64,000 nt of DNA, from positions 3,844,001-3,908,000 of the forward strand of contig OZ240213.1 in NCBI GenBank assembly GCA_965197555.1, written 5' to 3'. The position numbers were made by a program, and so were the translations under genes. Positions 1 to 8,412 of this stretch are shown one piece after another. Under the pieces are notes generated by a model. It was given only the letters and a program-made list of their open reading frames with translations, made no database searches and was not told where the DNA came from. Origin of the DNA: G965197555 sp965197555. Its GTDB lineage: Bacteria > Chloroflexota > Dehalococcoidia > Lucifugimonadales > UBA3495. Numbering within the stretch: position 1 is the first letter of the stretch; each line of letters begins with the position of its first letter.

Positions 1-9
1 CCCGCCGAG

Positions 10-40
10 GCCCGGTGTATCAGCACCGGGCTTCGCTGTT
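10..40 (+). terminator. Rho-independent-like terminator
   Basis: An 8-bp perfect GC-rich stem (GCCCGGTG at 10-17, CACCGGGC at 24-31) encloses a 6-base loop and is followed by a T-rich stretch. It probably ends a gene lying left of the window. The IS5-family element begins just after it, so the insertion sits beside the hairpin. Confidence 0.6.
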
Positions 41-916
41 TATAGGATTTCCGCTATTTTACCACAGCCCCACTTCTCCTCACTGCCTTCGTATCCAGGA
101 ACCAACCGGCCAGGTTGATGAAGGCCCTGTAGCGGTCCCCCAGCTTACAGTAACGGGTAGCGATCCCCCGGAACTGCTTGAGGTCGGCAAACAAATTCTC
201 CACCAGGTGCCGGGTCCGGTAACTTTCTCTATCAAAGGGCAGAGCCTCCTTCCTATTGGCCTTTGGTGGAATAGTCGCTATAATGCCCTTCGCGGCGAGG
301 GTCCAACGAATAGCGTTCGAGTCGTAAGCTTTGTCCGCTATGACCTCGCTGGTTGTAACGCCGTCGAGAAGAGTTGACAGCTCGGCGTTCTCGGCGGCGT
401 TTCCTGGTCGTATGGTGAACCTCACAAGGCGGCCAGCCCGATCCACCAACGCCATGATCTTCGTAGTCAGCCCACCACGACTTCTCCCAATGGCTTGATG
501 CTGCTTGGATTCGTCTGGTGGGCGTCCTCTTTTGGGGCGCCTGCGGCGTGTTGATGTACCTTGACGAAAGACCCGTCCACCTGAACGGTTCTCAGGTCGA
601 GTCTGCCGTGAGTAGTTTGGAAGATGCGGTCGAAGACGCCGGCTATTTCCCAGCGGCGGAATCGTTGGTAGACTGTAATCCACTTACCGAACTGGAATGG
701 AAGATCCCGCCAGGGAGCACCGGTCCGCATAATCCAGAGAATGCCTTCGAGCGTGGCCCGATTATCGAAACCGGTGCGTCCGGGGTCCGTGACCTTGCCG
801 GGAAGCACCGGTTCAATGAGGTTCCATTGACGGTCTGTAAGCCTTTTTCTAACCATCCGAACGCCTCCTTTCGTACAGATATTATACGAACAGGCGTTCT
901 GAATGTAAACAGGCTC
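34..916 (-). mobile_element. IS5-family insertion sequence (frameshift type)
   Basis: About 0.88 kb carrying one transposase split over two overlapping frames. The right end is well placed: on the minus strand the element starts GAGCCTGTTTACA (916 downward), exactly where the methyltransferase reading frame stops making family sense. The left end holds a related CTGTTTATAGG near 39-49 but the inverted repeat is imperfect, so the left boundary is approximate. I could not identify a convincing target duplication; CTAG at 916-919 is a possibility on the right side only. Confidence 0.75.
54..856 (-). CDS. IS5-family transposase, two frames joined by -1 frameshift
   Basis: Catalyses cut-and-paste transposition. 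Frame A starts at ATG 856 behind GGAGGCG and encodes the N-terminal half (RKRLTDRQWNLIEPVLP, then VQVDGSFVKVH with the first DDE aspartate) up to a stop at 467. Frame B, open over 683-54, holds the rest: KRGRPPDES, DKAYDSN (second Asp) and HLVENLFADLKQFR (catalytic Glu). The frames meet at an A4G run on the minus strand (complement 529-533), where a -1 slip turns APKED into APKRGRPPDE and gives an uninterrupted protein of about 265 residues. Programmed frameshifting of this kind is known in several IS5-family groups. The element looks intact and possibly active. Confidence 0.85.
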
Positions 917-1684
917 TAGTATAAATGCGCCGTCTGACGGCTCTAGCAACCCGGGCAACAAGCTTTCCAGTCTGGCCATTTTCTGGCTACCGGGTTCGAG
1001 GAAGAGGCGACGCCCCAACTGGTCCACCGCTTGTTGGACATCATCGAATCCTCGGGAAGTTTGGGCGGGCAGGAGCTCAACGTTCGCCGTGATTCCCATG
1101 TCCGAAAGCACATCTTGGAACTCGGGTAGGCTGGGTAATGGAAGCCTTTCCTCTCCGTGCACCTCCTGCCAGAGAGTGTAGGTCTGAGCCTGGGGCGGTG
1201 TTTGGAACAACACGATGAGCACACGCTTTCGGGCATGGCCCTGCAGCTTGGACACAAACCGTTCGATCTCCTGGATCGTATAAAGTACGTGTACGCACAG
1301 GACCACATCTGCCTCCTCCACGTCCGCGTCCTCCCAATGGCTTGCCACCACTGTCAGGTTGTGGATTGAATACTCCGCTATCTGGTCCCGGAGGACCGAT
1401 GCCATACTGGGAGATGGCTCCACCGCTACAACATGGCGGCAGTTCAAGGCCAACGGGAGCGCCAGCCGCCCCCCGCCGGCACCAACATCGATTAGCGTCT
1501 CATGCGGTGACAACTCCCGAAAGAGGCGGTTTACCAGAGGGTCATCGGACCGCCTCGGGTCAGCCCGGAACTGCTGGGCAAACGCTTGCCAGTGGTCGGC
1601 AGGACGGCCTTCCGGCCCTCTAAAGCGGTCGGACTGGGCATGTTCAAGCTGAATCATGGTTTTCCAACATTCGGCGGCTCGCAT
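917..1684 (-). CDS. Class I SAM-dependent methyltransferase, 3' end replaced by an IS
   Basis: Rossmann-type methyltransferase: motif I is LIDVGAGGGRLALPLA, followed by the acidic strand-2 VVAVEPSPSM and motif IV region ADVVLCVHVLYTI. Substrate cannot be told. The start at ATG 1684 is preferred because AGGAG lies 9 nt upstream (complement 1694-1698); a TTG three codons earlier overlaps that site. About 256 residues precede the IS5-family end at 916, close to a full domain, so perhaps only a short tail was lost. The frame does not stop at the junction: it continues into the IS and in frame through the transposase first half to 467, so translation could give a methyltransferase-transposase fusion. 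It is divergent from the dehydrogenase gene at 1953. Confidence 0.75.
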
Positions 1685-1952
1685 TAATGGCAACTCCTAA
1701 TTGGTCTGATACGACAGCCCAAAGGCCCCAGCCCGTTCATTCTAGGCGTCCTGGAATCCTTACTCAATCTAGTGGGTATTGCGCTCCCGCTGCTTCACTA
1801 CTCAGAGCACCGAAGGGAACGGACCCCTATGCGCAACTTGTAACTGCCCTAGTCGCCCTCCGTGCTGGTGGGTCTGAACATTCTTCCGGAAGTAGAATAT
1901 TCAGCAACCTGGAAGCCACTTCAGGAAACCGCCGACCAATGCCTGAGTTCGA

Positions 1953-3353
1953 GTGAATACGACCGTACTAGCTGCCATTATTACAATCATGGCCGCTCTG
2001 ACCCTGGCCTGCCGGGAGTCTGCAGTCCCCACGCCAGGGCCAACGGAAGCTATTCCCCAAACCGCACCGGCCATCCGCCCAGAAGCTCCACCCACCACAC
2101 TCGCATTTACCGCCGCTACTTCCCCATCTCCGACGCAGCAGGGGGAGCGACCGACCGCCACGAAGCTAGCCTCTACTCAGGCACCGATAGCCACGCCGAC
2201 CGTCTCCACGGCCCCTCCACCGGGGCCGCATTCCACGCCTTCAGTGGACCCTACACCAGCCAACCAACCGTTACGCACTATGGATGTTGCAAACGCATTC
2301 CCAAACCTGCATTTTCGTAAGTTGACCAATCTGGCACAACCGGACGATGGGTCGGAACGGTTGTTCGTCACTGAACAGGATGGCCGGATTCTGGTCTTCC
2401 CGAATGAGCAACAGATTGGCAAAGCATCGCTGTTCCTGGACATCCAAGGCCGAGTCAACACTTCCCACAACGAAGAGGGGTTGTTGGGATTGGCTTTCGA
2501 CCCGGACTACAAGGACAACGGCCGCTTCTATGTGTACTACTCGGCAAGCAACCCTCGCCGGTCAGTAATTTCCAGGTTTAAAGCCCATTCGCAGGACCCA
2601 GACATTGCCGAGGAAGGGAGCGAGCTTATCATTTTGGAGATACTCCAACCTCACGGCAATCACAACGGTGGCGACCTGCAGTTTGGGCCTGACGGACATC
2701 TCTATATCAGCCTGGGTGATGGGGGCGCCGGCGGTGACCCCCACGGCAACGGCCAGAATAGACGGACATTGTTGGGCTCTATCCTGCGCATCGATGTCTC
2801 GGAGCCTTCCCAACAGGACCCCTATGCCGTACCTCCAGACAACCCATTCGTGGGAATTCCAGACTTCAGGCCCGAGATATGGGCGTATGGACTCCGCAAC
2901 CCCTGGCGGATTTCCATCGACGCCGCTACCGGACTGTTGTGGGCTGGCGACGTGGGCCAGAGCAGGTGGGAGGAAATAGACCTTATTGAAAAGGGCCGAA
3001 ACTACGGTTGGAATATCATGGAAGGCGGCTCCTGTTTCGCCCCGAGAGCCAATTGCGACACAACCGGCCTTCATTTGCCTCTGGTGGAGTACAGCAGCGA
3101 CCAAGGGTGCTCAGTCATCGGCGGTTACGTCTACCGGGGCCTCAGGCTGCCCGCTCTGCGAGGAGCGTACGTCTACGGTGACTTCTGCTCCGGCCTGATT
3201 TGGGCCCTTCGGTACGACGGGCAGAGGGTAACCGAGCACCTATTGATTGTGGCCACCGGCTTGCAGATAACCTCCTTCGGTCGGGACCTGAACGGGGAAC
3301 TTTATGTCTTGTCTCGTAACGATGGCATCTTCCGTTTAACGGAGGGGGACTAG
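1953..3353 (+). CDS. PQQ-dependent aldose sugar dehydrogenase-like lipoprotein
   Basis: Glucose/sorbosone dehydrogenase-type six-bladed propeller of 466 residues. Residues 1-20 form a signal peptide ending in the lipobox LTLAC, so it should be lipid-anchored outside the membrane. A Pro/Thr-rich linker (about 25-105) precedes the propeller. Family features seen are GLLGLAFDPDY, the substrate/PQQ histidine region PHGNHNGGDLQFGPDG, GDGGAGGDP, and EIWAYGLRNPWR before GDVGQSRWEEID. These enzymes oxidise aldoses with PQQ and calcium; the exact sugar is unknown and no PQQ biosynthesis genes occur in the window. Start is GTG at 1953, with only a weak ribosome site. An IS110 element has inserted just downstream. 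Confidence 0.88.
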   Translation: MNTTVLAAIITIMAALTLACRESAVPTPGPTEAIPQTAPAIRPEAPPTTLAFTAATSPSPTQQGERPTATKLASTQAPIATPTVSTAPPPGPHSTPSVDPTPANQPLRTMDVANAFPNLHFRKLTNLAQPDDGSERLFVTEQDGRILVFPNEQQIGKASLFLDIQGRVNTSHNEEGLLGLAFDPDYKDNGRFYVYYSASNPRRSVISRFKAHSQDPDIAEEGSELIILEILQPHGNHNGGDLQFGPDGHLYISLGDGGAGGDPHGNGQNRRTLLGSILRIDVSEPSQQDPYAVPPDNPFVGIPDFRPEIWAYGLRNPWRISIDAATGLLWAGDVGQSRWEEIDLIEKGRNYGWNIMEGGSCFAPRANCDTTGLHLPLVEYSSDQGCSVIGGYVYRGLRLPALRGAYVYGDFCSGLIWALRYDGQRVTEHLLIVATGLQITSFGRDLNGELYVLSRNDGIFRLTEGD

Positions 3354-3429
3354 CCAAGACCAAGCCCACTGCGCTCAGGGTTTTCCCTCACCACGAGCGG
3401 AACCGACCGTTCGGCCTTGTATCTTAGAA

Positions 3430-3560
3430 GAGGACGTGACAGACCGTTTCGTCCTGGGCCTTGAGAGACCGTGGCTCAGCGGGGTCGTCACGTCCCACCG
3501 GCTCAGAGCCCGAACAGTTGATAGGGCTGTTGTAGCCCGAATTAAGCAAGGTGGGGACAG
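3430..3560 (+). ncRNA. Putative IS110 bridge RNA with target- and donor-binding loops
   Basis: Two consecutive stem-loops lie between the left end and the transposase start. Stem 1 pairs ACGTGAC-GACC (3434-3445, one bulged A) with GGTCGTCACGT (3483-3493). Its loop contains GGCCTTG (3457-3463), identical to the left flank 3413-3419, and GGCTCAGC (3473-3480), the exact complement of right-flank GCTGAGCC (4557-4564). Stem 2 pairs GTCCCACC (3492-3499) with GGTGGGGAC (3550-3558, one extra G), and its loop contains ACAGTTG (3514-3520), identical to the right terminus of the element (4551-4557). This matches the published bridge-RNA layout, with left and right target guides in loop 1 and a left donor guide in loop 2. 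A right donor guide is not clear. Exact 5' and 3' ends are unknown. Confidence 0.62.
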
Positions 3561-3594
3561 AGCCAGGGGACTGAAGATGCAGGGAGGTGAGGAC

Positions 3595-4542
3595 ATGAAA
3601 GAAGCTCCATTGTTTGTTGGCATTGATGTTTCCAAGGACCGCTTGGACCTGGCCGTGCGGCCTACTGGTGAAGCAAGGCAGGTTCAACACGACGGTGCGG
3701 GTATCGGTTCTTTGTTGGATTTCCTCAAGGAGATGAGGCCGCAATTGGTGGTGTTGGAAGCCACCGGCGGTATGGAAATGGCTCTGGCTGGAGAGCTGAC
3801 GGCAGCCGGATTGCCGGTAGTAGTAGCCAACCCCAGACAGGTTCGGGACTTTGCACGGGCTAGCGGGAAACTGGCCAAGACCGACTCTTTGGACGCTCAG
3901 GTACTGGCCCACTTTGGGGAAACCCTTCAGCCCAAGCCCAGAACCCTGCCCGATGCCACCACCCAGGAACTGGGGGCACTGGTCGCCCGACGGCGCCAGT
4001 TGGTGGAGATGATCACCGCCGAGGGAAACCGGCTGCGGACCGCCAACCGGCGCGTACGGCCCAAGCTCCAAGAGCACATCCGTTGGTTGCAGCAAAATCT
4101 GGAGGAGTTGGACCGGGACTTGGACCATACCATACGCTCCTCGCCCCTGTGGAAGGACAAAGACCGGTTGCTCCGGAGCACTCCAGGGGTGGGGCCGGTC
4201 TTGTCCATGACCCTCTTGTGCCACCTGCCTGAGCTGGGCACCTTGAACCGTGGTGAAATCGCTGCTCTGGTGGGCGTTGCCCCCTTCAACCGGGACAGTG
4301 GCGCCTATCGGGGGAAACGAAAGGTATGGGGTGGCCGGCGCCAAGTCAGGGCCGCCCTCTACATGGCGGCCCTGGTTGCCACCCGGTACAATCCGGTGCT
4401 TCGGGCCTTCTACCAGCGCCTCTGTGCTGCCGGCAAGCCCAAAAAGGTGGCCCTTACCGCTTGCATGGGCAAGCTGTTGACCATACTCAATGTCATGGTC
4501 CGCGATCATCGCCTTTGGAACCCCGCCGTCGCTAACTCTTGA
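3595..4542 (+). CDS. IS110-family transposase/recombinase (DEDD + Tnp_20)
   Basis: RuvC-like DEDD recombinase of 315 residues. The N-terminal domain (about 1-150) shows VGIDVSKDRLDLAV, VVLEATGGME and KTDSLDAQVLAHF, supplying the D-E-D-D residues. A coiled linker follows (about 150-200). The C-terminal transposase-20 domain has STPGVGPVLSMTLL and FNRDSGAYRGKR, including the serine expected to attack DNA. Start ATG 3595 follows GGGAGGTGAGG; upstream in-frame codons lie inside the presumed bridge RNA and are rejected. The protein would work with that RNA to choose donor and target. It appears full length. Confidence 0.9.
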   Translation: MKEAPLFVGIDVSKDRLDLAVRPTGEARQVQHDGAGIGSLLDFLKEMRPQLVVLEATGGMEMALAGELTAAGLPVVVANPRQVRDFARASGKLAKTDSLDAQVLAHFGETLQPKPRTLPDATTQELGALVARRRQLVEMITAEGNRLRTANRRVRPKLQEHIRWLQQNLEELDRDLDHTIRSSPLWKDKDRLLRSTPGVGPVLSMTLLCHLPELGTLNRGEIAALVGVAPFNRDSGAYRGKRKVWGGRRQVRAALYMAALVATRYNPVLRAFYQRLCAAGKPKKVALTACMGKLLTILNVMVRDHRLWNPAVANS

Positions 4543-4560
4543 CATTCAAGACAGTTGCTG

Positions 4561-4600
4561 AGCCTGTCCTGAGCTTGTCGAAGAGCTCACCACGAACGGA
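4561..4600 (+). repeat. REP-like dispersed palindromic sequence
   Basis: Contains CCTGAGCTTGTCGAAG followed by AGCTCACCACGAACGG, a combination that recurs as an intergenic repeat in many GC-rich genomes (recalled, not searched here). A degraded relative (CTCAGGG ... CTCACCACGAGCGGA) lies on the left side of the IS110 element at about 3374-3401, so the element probably landed inside a repeat cluster. Confidence 0.5.
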
Positions 4601-4773
4601 CTTCCCAGGGTCCACGAGAATTATAAGAGGTCGCCACGTTGCCCATCGAATCTTGACAGAAGTGGCTGTGCGTGCTTTGCTTTTGCCCAGTAGCCAGGAA
4701 GGCGACCGTAGCCATCAATCGCCTTGAGGCATCTGGGTGGCACCACGTTCAAGCCAATTAAGGGAGTAAGGGC

Positions 4774-5724
4774 ATGGATGGAAGATCTGTCGGAGTAGCG
4801 GTTGCAGCCAACAAGGCCCGGGATGTCTTGACATCGATAGACCAAGCCGAAGAGATGGGACTCCAAGCGGCATGGATGACCACCGGCGGCGCCCGGCTGG
4901 ACAGCATCACTGCATTTGCGGCAAGCGCGGGCCGGACCCATAACATCAAACTGGGGACCTCCATCGTTCCCACGTTTCCACGGCATCCTCTGGTCATGGT
5001 ACAGCAAGCCCAGGTGGTTGCCCAACTGGCGCCAGGCCGGTTTCGCTTGGGCGTGGGGCCAAGTCACCGCCCGTCCATGCGCGCCATGGGAATGGACTTT
5101 AGGACTCCGCTGGGCCATTTGCGGGAATATCTGCAAATCCTCAAGGCGCTGCTACAAAAGGGCGAGGTAGACTTTACCGGCGATTTTTATCAGGCGCACG
5201 ACTCGATTCCCGAACCCCTGGACGTCCCGGTGATGGCGTCGGCGCTACGCAGGGGCTCCTTCGAGCTCTGCGGCGCTGAAGCCGATGGAGCGATTAGCTG
5301 GATATGCCCGGGTAACTACCTCAAGGAGGTCGCTCTACCGGCGATGCGACAAGGGGCCGAGCAGGCGGGTCGACCCGTCCCACCGTTGGTTGCTCACGCC
5401 CCGGTGTGTGTACACGACAACCCTGAGGAAGTCCGTTCGGCGGTCCGAGCGCAGGTGATGAACCCTCGTTTACCCTACTACCAGCGAATGTTGCGGGACG
5501 CGGGCTATCCCGAGGCCTCGCAAGGAACTTGGAGCGACGCCATGATAGACGGCGTCGTTATCTGGGGAGATGAAACGCGGTGCGCCGAAAGGGTACAGGA
5601 GCTCTTCGATCTGGGAGCTACCGAGGTGTTGGCGTCGCCCATCTGGGCAGGAGATGATGAAGCCGCCTCCATAAACCGCACTATGCGGCTCTTGAGCCAG
5701 GCAGCAAAATCCGTAACATCTTGA
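4774..5724 (+). CDS. LLM-class flavin-dependent oxidoreductase
   Basis: Luciferase-like monooxygenase-fold protein of 316 residues, expected to use reduced FMN or F420. Family features are the N-terminal ADKAEEMGLQAAW-like helix (seen as QAEEMGLQAAWMTTG), KLGTSIVPTFPRHPLVM (strand and loop typical of the F420-type subgroup), FRLGVGPSH and the late segment AERVQELFDLGATEVLASP. The substrate cannot be read from sequence. The start at ATG 4774 has GGGAGTAAGGG just upstream. It is followed 77 nt later by a NIPSNAP gene on the same strand, a pairing that may form a small catabolic unit. A second, only distantly similar LLM gene is at 35037. Confidence 0.85.
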   Translation: MDGRSVGVAVAANKARDVLTSIDQAEEMGLQAAWMTTGGARLDSITAFAASAGRTHNIKLGTSIVPTFPRHPLVMVQQAQVVAQLAPGRFRLGVGPSHRPSMRAMGMDFRTPLGHLREYLQILKALLQKGEVDFTGDFYQAHDSIPEPLDVPVMASALRRGSFELCGAEADGAISWICPGNYLKEVALPAMRQGAEQAGRPVPPLVAHAPVCVHDNPEEVRSAVRAQVMNPRLPYYQRMLRDAGYPEASQGTWSDAMIDGVVIWGDETRCAERVQELFDLGATEVLASPIWAGDDEAASINRTMRLLSQAAKSVTS

Positions 5725-5801
5725 TGGCTGTTGCCAATCGATATGCCAGGCAAAGGAACAGAAAGGCCTGATACCCAGCGCTACAGTTAGGAGGTCATTG
5801 A

Positions 5802-6113
5802 ATGCATTACCAGCTCCGGACTTATACAGTTAACCGCGGAATGATGGACCAGTGGGTCCAGCACTTCAACGATATCATCGTGCCACTGCAGCGCAAGTAC
5901 GGTATGCCGGTAGAAGGGGCCTGGGTGAACGAGGACCAGAACCAGTTCGTCTGGATCCGTTCCTTCCAAGACGCTTCCGAGGTGGAATCCAAAGAGGCAG
6001 CATTTTACGCATCACCCGAGTGGACCCAGATTGTGGACCACACCCGGAGCCACTTAGCGAGAATCCAGGTCGAGCCTATGCACTCCGTGTTGCAAGTGCC
6101 GGCCAGCACCTGA
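5802..6113 (+). CDS. NIPSNAP family protein
   Basis: 103 residues with the ferredoxin-like NIPSNAP signature: YQLRTYTVNRGMMDQWVQHF at the start, GAWVNEDQNQFVWIRSF in the middle and a C-terminal segment DHTRSHLARIQVEPM. Members are small dimeric alpha-beta barrel proteins, often encoded next to oxidoreductases; their biochemical role is poorly known. ATG 5802 follows TTAGGAGG. It shares strand and closeness with the LLM gene upstream, which suggests co-transcription. Confidence 0.85.
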   Translation: MHYQLRTYTVNRGMMDQWVQHFNDIIVPLQRKYGMPVEGAWVNEDQNQFVWIRSFQDASEVESKEAAFYASPEWTQIVDHTRSHLARIQVEPMHSVLQVPAST

Positions 6114-6173
6114 GGCCGGCCCAACCTAGACTCTACAAACCTAAATTATCTTTTCCCTCAAAACCCCCTCTGC

Positions 6174-6179
6174 TATACT
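6174..6179 (+). promoter_or_regulatory. Probable -10 element of tRNA-Gly
   Basis: TATACT preceded by TG at the extended -10 position (TGCTATACT), 37 nt before the tRNA. No clear -35 was recognised. Confidence 0.4.
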
Positions 6180-6215
6180 GATTGCCGGTCCGCTGTGCAA
6201 TGGTGGTAGCCACTC

Positions 6216-6289
6216 GCGGGCGTAGCTCAGTGGTAGAGCGCAGCCCTCCCAAGGCTGATACGTGGGTCCGATTCCCATCGCCCGCTCCA
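6216..6289 (+). tRNA. tRNA-Gly(CCC)
   Basis: Complete cloverleaf: 7-bp acceptor stem GCGGGCG/CGCCCGC, D arm with AGCTCAGTGGTAGAGC, anticodon stem CAGCC/GGCTG around loop CTCCCAA giving anticodon CCC, T arm GTGGG/CCCAT with TCCGATT loop, discriminator T and encoded CCA. Confidence 0.93.
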
Positions 6290-6359
6290 TGTTAGACCGT
6301 TGGAACGAAGTCCTCCCAGCCCATGCTAGACATTGCAGCCCAACAGCAGCCAAGTGTCA

Positions 6360-6515
6360 TGTTCAGAGTCGATGATTCGTTCCCGCCGCCGCACCGTCAT
6401 TCCGGCCCCCGTATCAAGTACGGTGCAAGCTTTGAGCCGGAATCCAAAAGCGTTTCCAAAGAGCAACGTTGCTGATCCTCGACTTTTTGGATTCCCACTC
6501 TCGCGGGAATCACGG
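6360..6515 (+). repeat. Dispersed repeat, copy A (MITE/REP-like)
   Basis: A unit of about 156 bp shared with 24477-24634. Shared blocks are GTTCAGA-TCGATG at the left, CATTCCGGCCCCCGTATCAA, CTTTGAGCCGGAATCCA, and TTTGGATTCCCACT with a GGGAATCACGG end. It carries two inverted repeats (CATTCCGGC with GCCGGAATC, ATTCCC with GGGAAT) and no coding capacity. The rest of the 6290-6648 interval shows nothing else I can support. Confidence 0.7.
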
Positions 6516-6648
6516 GGTGGGAAACAGAACCACCTCTGGACTCTGGACGGTTACAGTCATGTTCTGTTGATTGGGTATATAGAGTATGTTAGATTACGCT
6601 CAAATAGCCAACCAAGAAGCTTGAAGAACATCCCCTTAGGAGAAATAA

Positions 6649-6837
6649 ATGGCTTATGTAACCCCTCGCGAGGGGGAAAACCCAGAGAGTCTTGTCAACC
6701 GCTTCCGAGCTTCGGTGCAGCACTCGGGTATCTTGCGGGAATTGAAAGACCGGCGTTTTTTTAGGTCCAAGGCCCAGAAAGAACGCCTGGCCGCCCAGCG
6801 GGCTGCACGTCGCCGCCGCCGCCAAAACCGCCGCTAA
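6649..6837 (+). CDS. rpsU: 30S ribosomal protein bS21
   Basis: 62-residue small-subunit protein with the bS21 pattern: an N-terminal VTPREGENPESLVNRFR, a central GILRELKDRRFF and a strongly basic tail ending RRRRRQNRR. It sits in the 30S platform near the anti-Shine-Dalgarno and helps initiation. The start at ATG 6649 has TAGGAGAAATAA upstream, a good ribosome site. It stands alone here, with no dnaG or rpoD neighbour, and lies between a dispersed repeat and a convergent gene. Confidence 0.93.
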   Translation: MAYVTPREGENPESLVNRFRASVQHSGILRELKDRRFFRSKAQKERLAAQRAARRRRRQNRR

Positions 6838-6964
6838 AGGGCTCTATCTCCCCGCTGTCCGCGACCGCCTGTAACCCGGTAATCGAGCAACCCCGCATGG
6901 TTGCTGATGTGGTGATGGGCGGCCCAATGTGGTTGTGGCAGCCGCTCCCCTAGAAAACTTCTTA

Positions 6965-8179
6965 TTACACCGTCAATTCCAGGATATATAACCCGCCCTT
7001 CAAGCGGTCCATGGCGTAGACCGTCCTGTTCTCGTCCACGTATACGTCGTTGACCGAGTTCGCTGGCGCACCAGAGGGAATAGCTGGCACGAAGTGAGCG
7101 ACTTCCCGGGGCTGGAATTGATTGGACGTGTCGAATACCCGGACTCCAGCGTTGAAGAATGTCCCAAAGACCAGATCGTCCGACTGAAACGAGGTGGGCA
7201 CCGGCTGGTTTTCATGGATGTTGTGGGCCCCGAAACGACCTGGGCGCCCACAAAAATCGTCCAGGTCCGGCATGGGCAAACTGCTAATCATCACCGGCTT
7301 CGACTCCAGCCGAATATCCATCAGCCATACCAGCTTGGGATAATCCTCGCAGTTCTCCGAACGGGTCGCTTCCTCGCTCACCACCAACAAGTCCCGACCG
7401 AACAAGGGTAGTGCGGTATGGGTAAACCCCGGGAACGGGGGATGATAGTCCAGTTGGCTGATCATAGTTGGGTTAGACTTGTTGGAGATGTCCAGGATTA
7501 TTACTCCCGAGTCTATCCAAGCTAAATAGGCTCTGTCGGGGCGCTCTGGGTAAACGTTGGTGTTGTGCACGCGGTGTCCAACGTCGAACTGGGGATGGCG
7601 TTCAGGCATCGGCGCTTCATCGCCTTCCCGAATCCCTGGTACCCACCACCGGCCAACCTCCACCGGATTGCTCGGGTCCTTTACATCTACGACCATATAG
7701 AACTGGTCGTCCCTCTGGTCCCGGGGTTGAAAATCGGGTGCCCCGGTGGACAAGTGAGCGTATTCCCCGTCGACCCACCACAAGCAATGGGCGCCCCGGG
7801 AGTATGGGCCAGCGGTGTCTAGAAAGCCCACCCGCCGGGGCTCCTCGGGCCTACTGATGTCATAGACGCCCATGCCGGTGCCTGGAAGCCCCGGTTGGGT
7901 GGACTGGTAGGCTACAAGCATAAGGTCATCCACCACAGCCAGGGAGTTGGAGCGAAGGTGTGGGTGTGCAATCTCCGTCTGGGTAATGGTCTTGGGATTA
8001 GCAAGATCAGTAACGTCGACGGCGGTGAAGTCCTTGGGGGCGCTTTCGTGGGCGAGCCAGAGAATCCGGCGTCCGTCCCGCTCCTGTAAGGCTACTCCCT
8101 CTCCCACGTTGCCGAAGCCGTTCAAGTCATGGTGTGAGATCAGCTTCATATTCATTATTTCTTGAGTCACAGTCGCCAT
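6965..8179 (-). CDS. LVIVD-repeat protein
   Basis: 404 residues made of beta-propeller-like repeats of the LVIVD type: FTAVDVTDLANP, MGVYDISRPEEPRRVG, YMVVDVKDPSNPVEVG, GVIILDISNKSNPTMI and GVRVFDTSNQFQPREVA each mark one unit. No signal peptide or membrane segment is visible, so it may be cytoplasmic. Function is unknown; such proteins are frequent in SAR202-like genomes near oxidoreductases. The start at ATG 8179 has GGGAGGTATT directly upstream. It is monocistronic and transcribed toward rpsU. Confidence 0.8.
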   Translation of the reverse strand: MATVTQEIMNMKLISHHDLNGFGNVGEGVALQERDGRRILWLAHESAPKDFTAVDVTDLANPKTITQTEIAHPHLRSNSLAVVDDLMLVAYQSTQPGLPGTGMGVYDISRPEEPRRVGFLDTAGPYSRGAHCLWWVDGEYAHLSTGAPDFQPRDQRDDQFYMVVDVKDPSNPVEVGRWWVPGIREGDEAPMPERHPQFDVGHRVHNTNVYPERPDRAYLAWIDSGVIILDISNKSNPTMISQLDYHPPFPGFTHTALPLFGRDLLVVSEEATRSENCEDYPKLVWLMDIRLESKPVMISSLPMPDLDDFCGRPGRFGAHNIHENQPVPTSFQSDDLVFGTFFNAGVRVFDTSNQFQPREVAHFVPAIPSGAPANSVNDVYVDENRTVYAMDRLKGGLYILELTV

Positions 8180-8412
8180 AATACCTCCCTTTATTGCAGC
8201 CCTAGATCAGTCCGACAATGGGAGACTGCCGAGCCAGGGTTCTCCCGACTCTCGTTTAATATATTACGCCACCGATCTAATGCCTGGAGCCCTCACACGT
8301 TTAACAATTCTCAGATTGACACTGCGGTTCGCCACTGGTAAATTTAGTCGTTGTTGTTTGGAAACTGGCTTGGCCAAGTGCCGGGCGGAACCTGGTCCTC
8401 AGGAGAACTCAA

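Larger units (their letters stand above)
3420..4557 (+). mobile_element. IS110-family element (IS110/IS621 type)
   Basis: The element has a non-coding left leader of about 175 nt, one transposase gene and a very short right end, with no terminal inverted repeats, as expected of the IS110 group. Boundaries follow from the shared TTG at both junctions (3417-3419 and 4555-4557); closing the gap regenerates the 14-mer GGCCTTGCTGAGCC. The right flank is a dispersed repeat containing CCTGAGCTTGTCGAAG, and IS110 elements are known to favour repeated palindromic sequences. Boundaries are good to a few bases, because the core dinucleotide within TTG is not resolved. Confidence 0.75.

Noticed and set aside
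1687..1956. An 89-residue plus-strand frame between the methyltransferase and dehydrogenase genes
   Set aside because: It overlaps the start of the methyltransferase and its ribosome site and has no coding features.
3440..4545. Minus-strand 373-residue frame opposite the IS110 transposase
   Set aside because: It mirrors the transposase gene on the other strand and lacks any motif.
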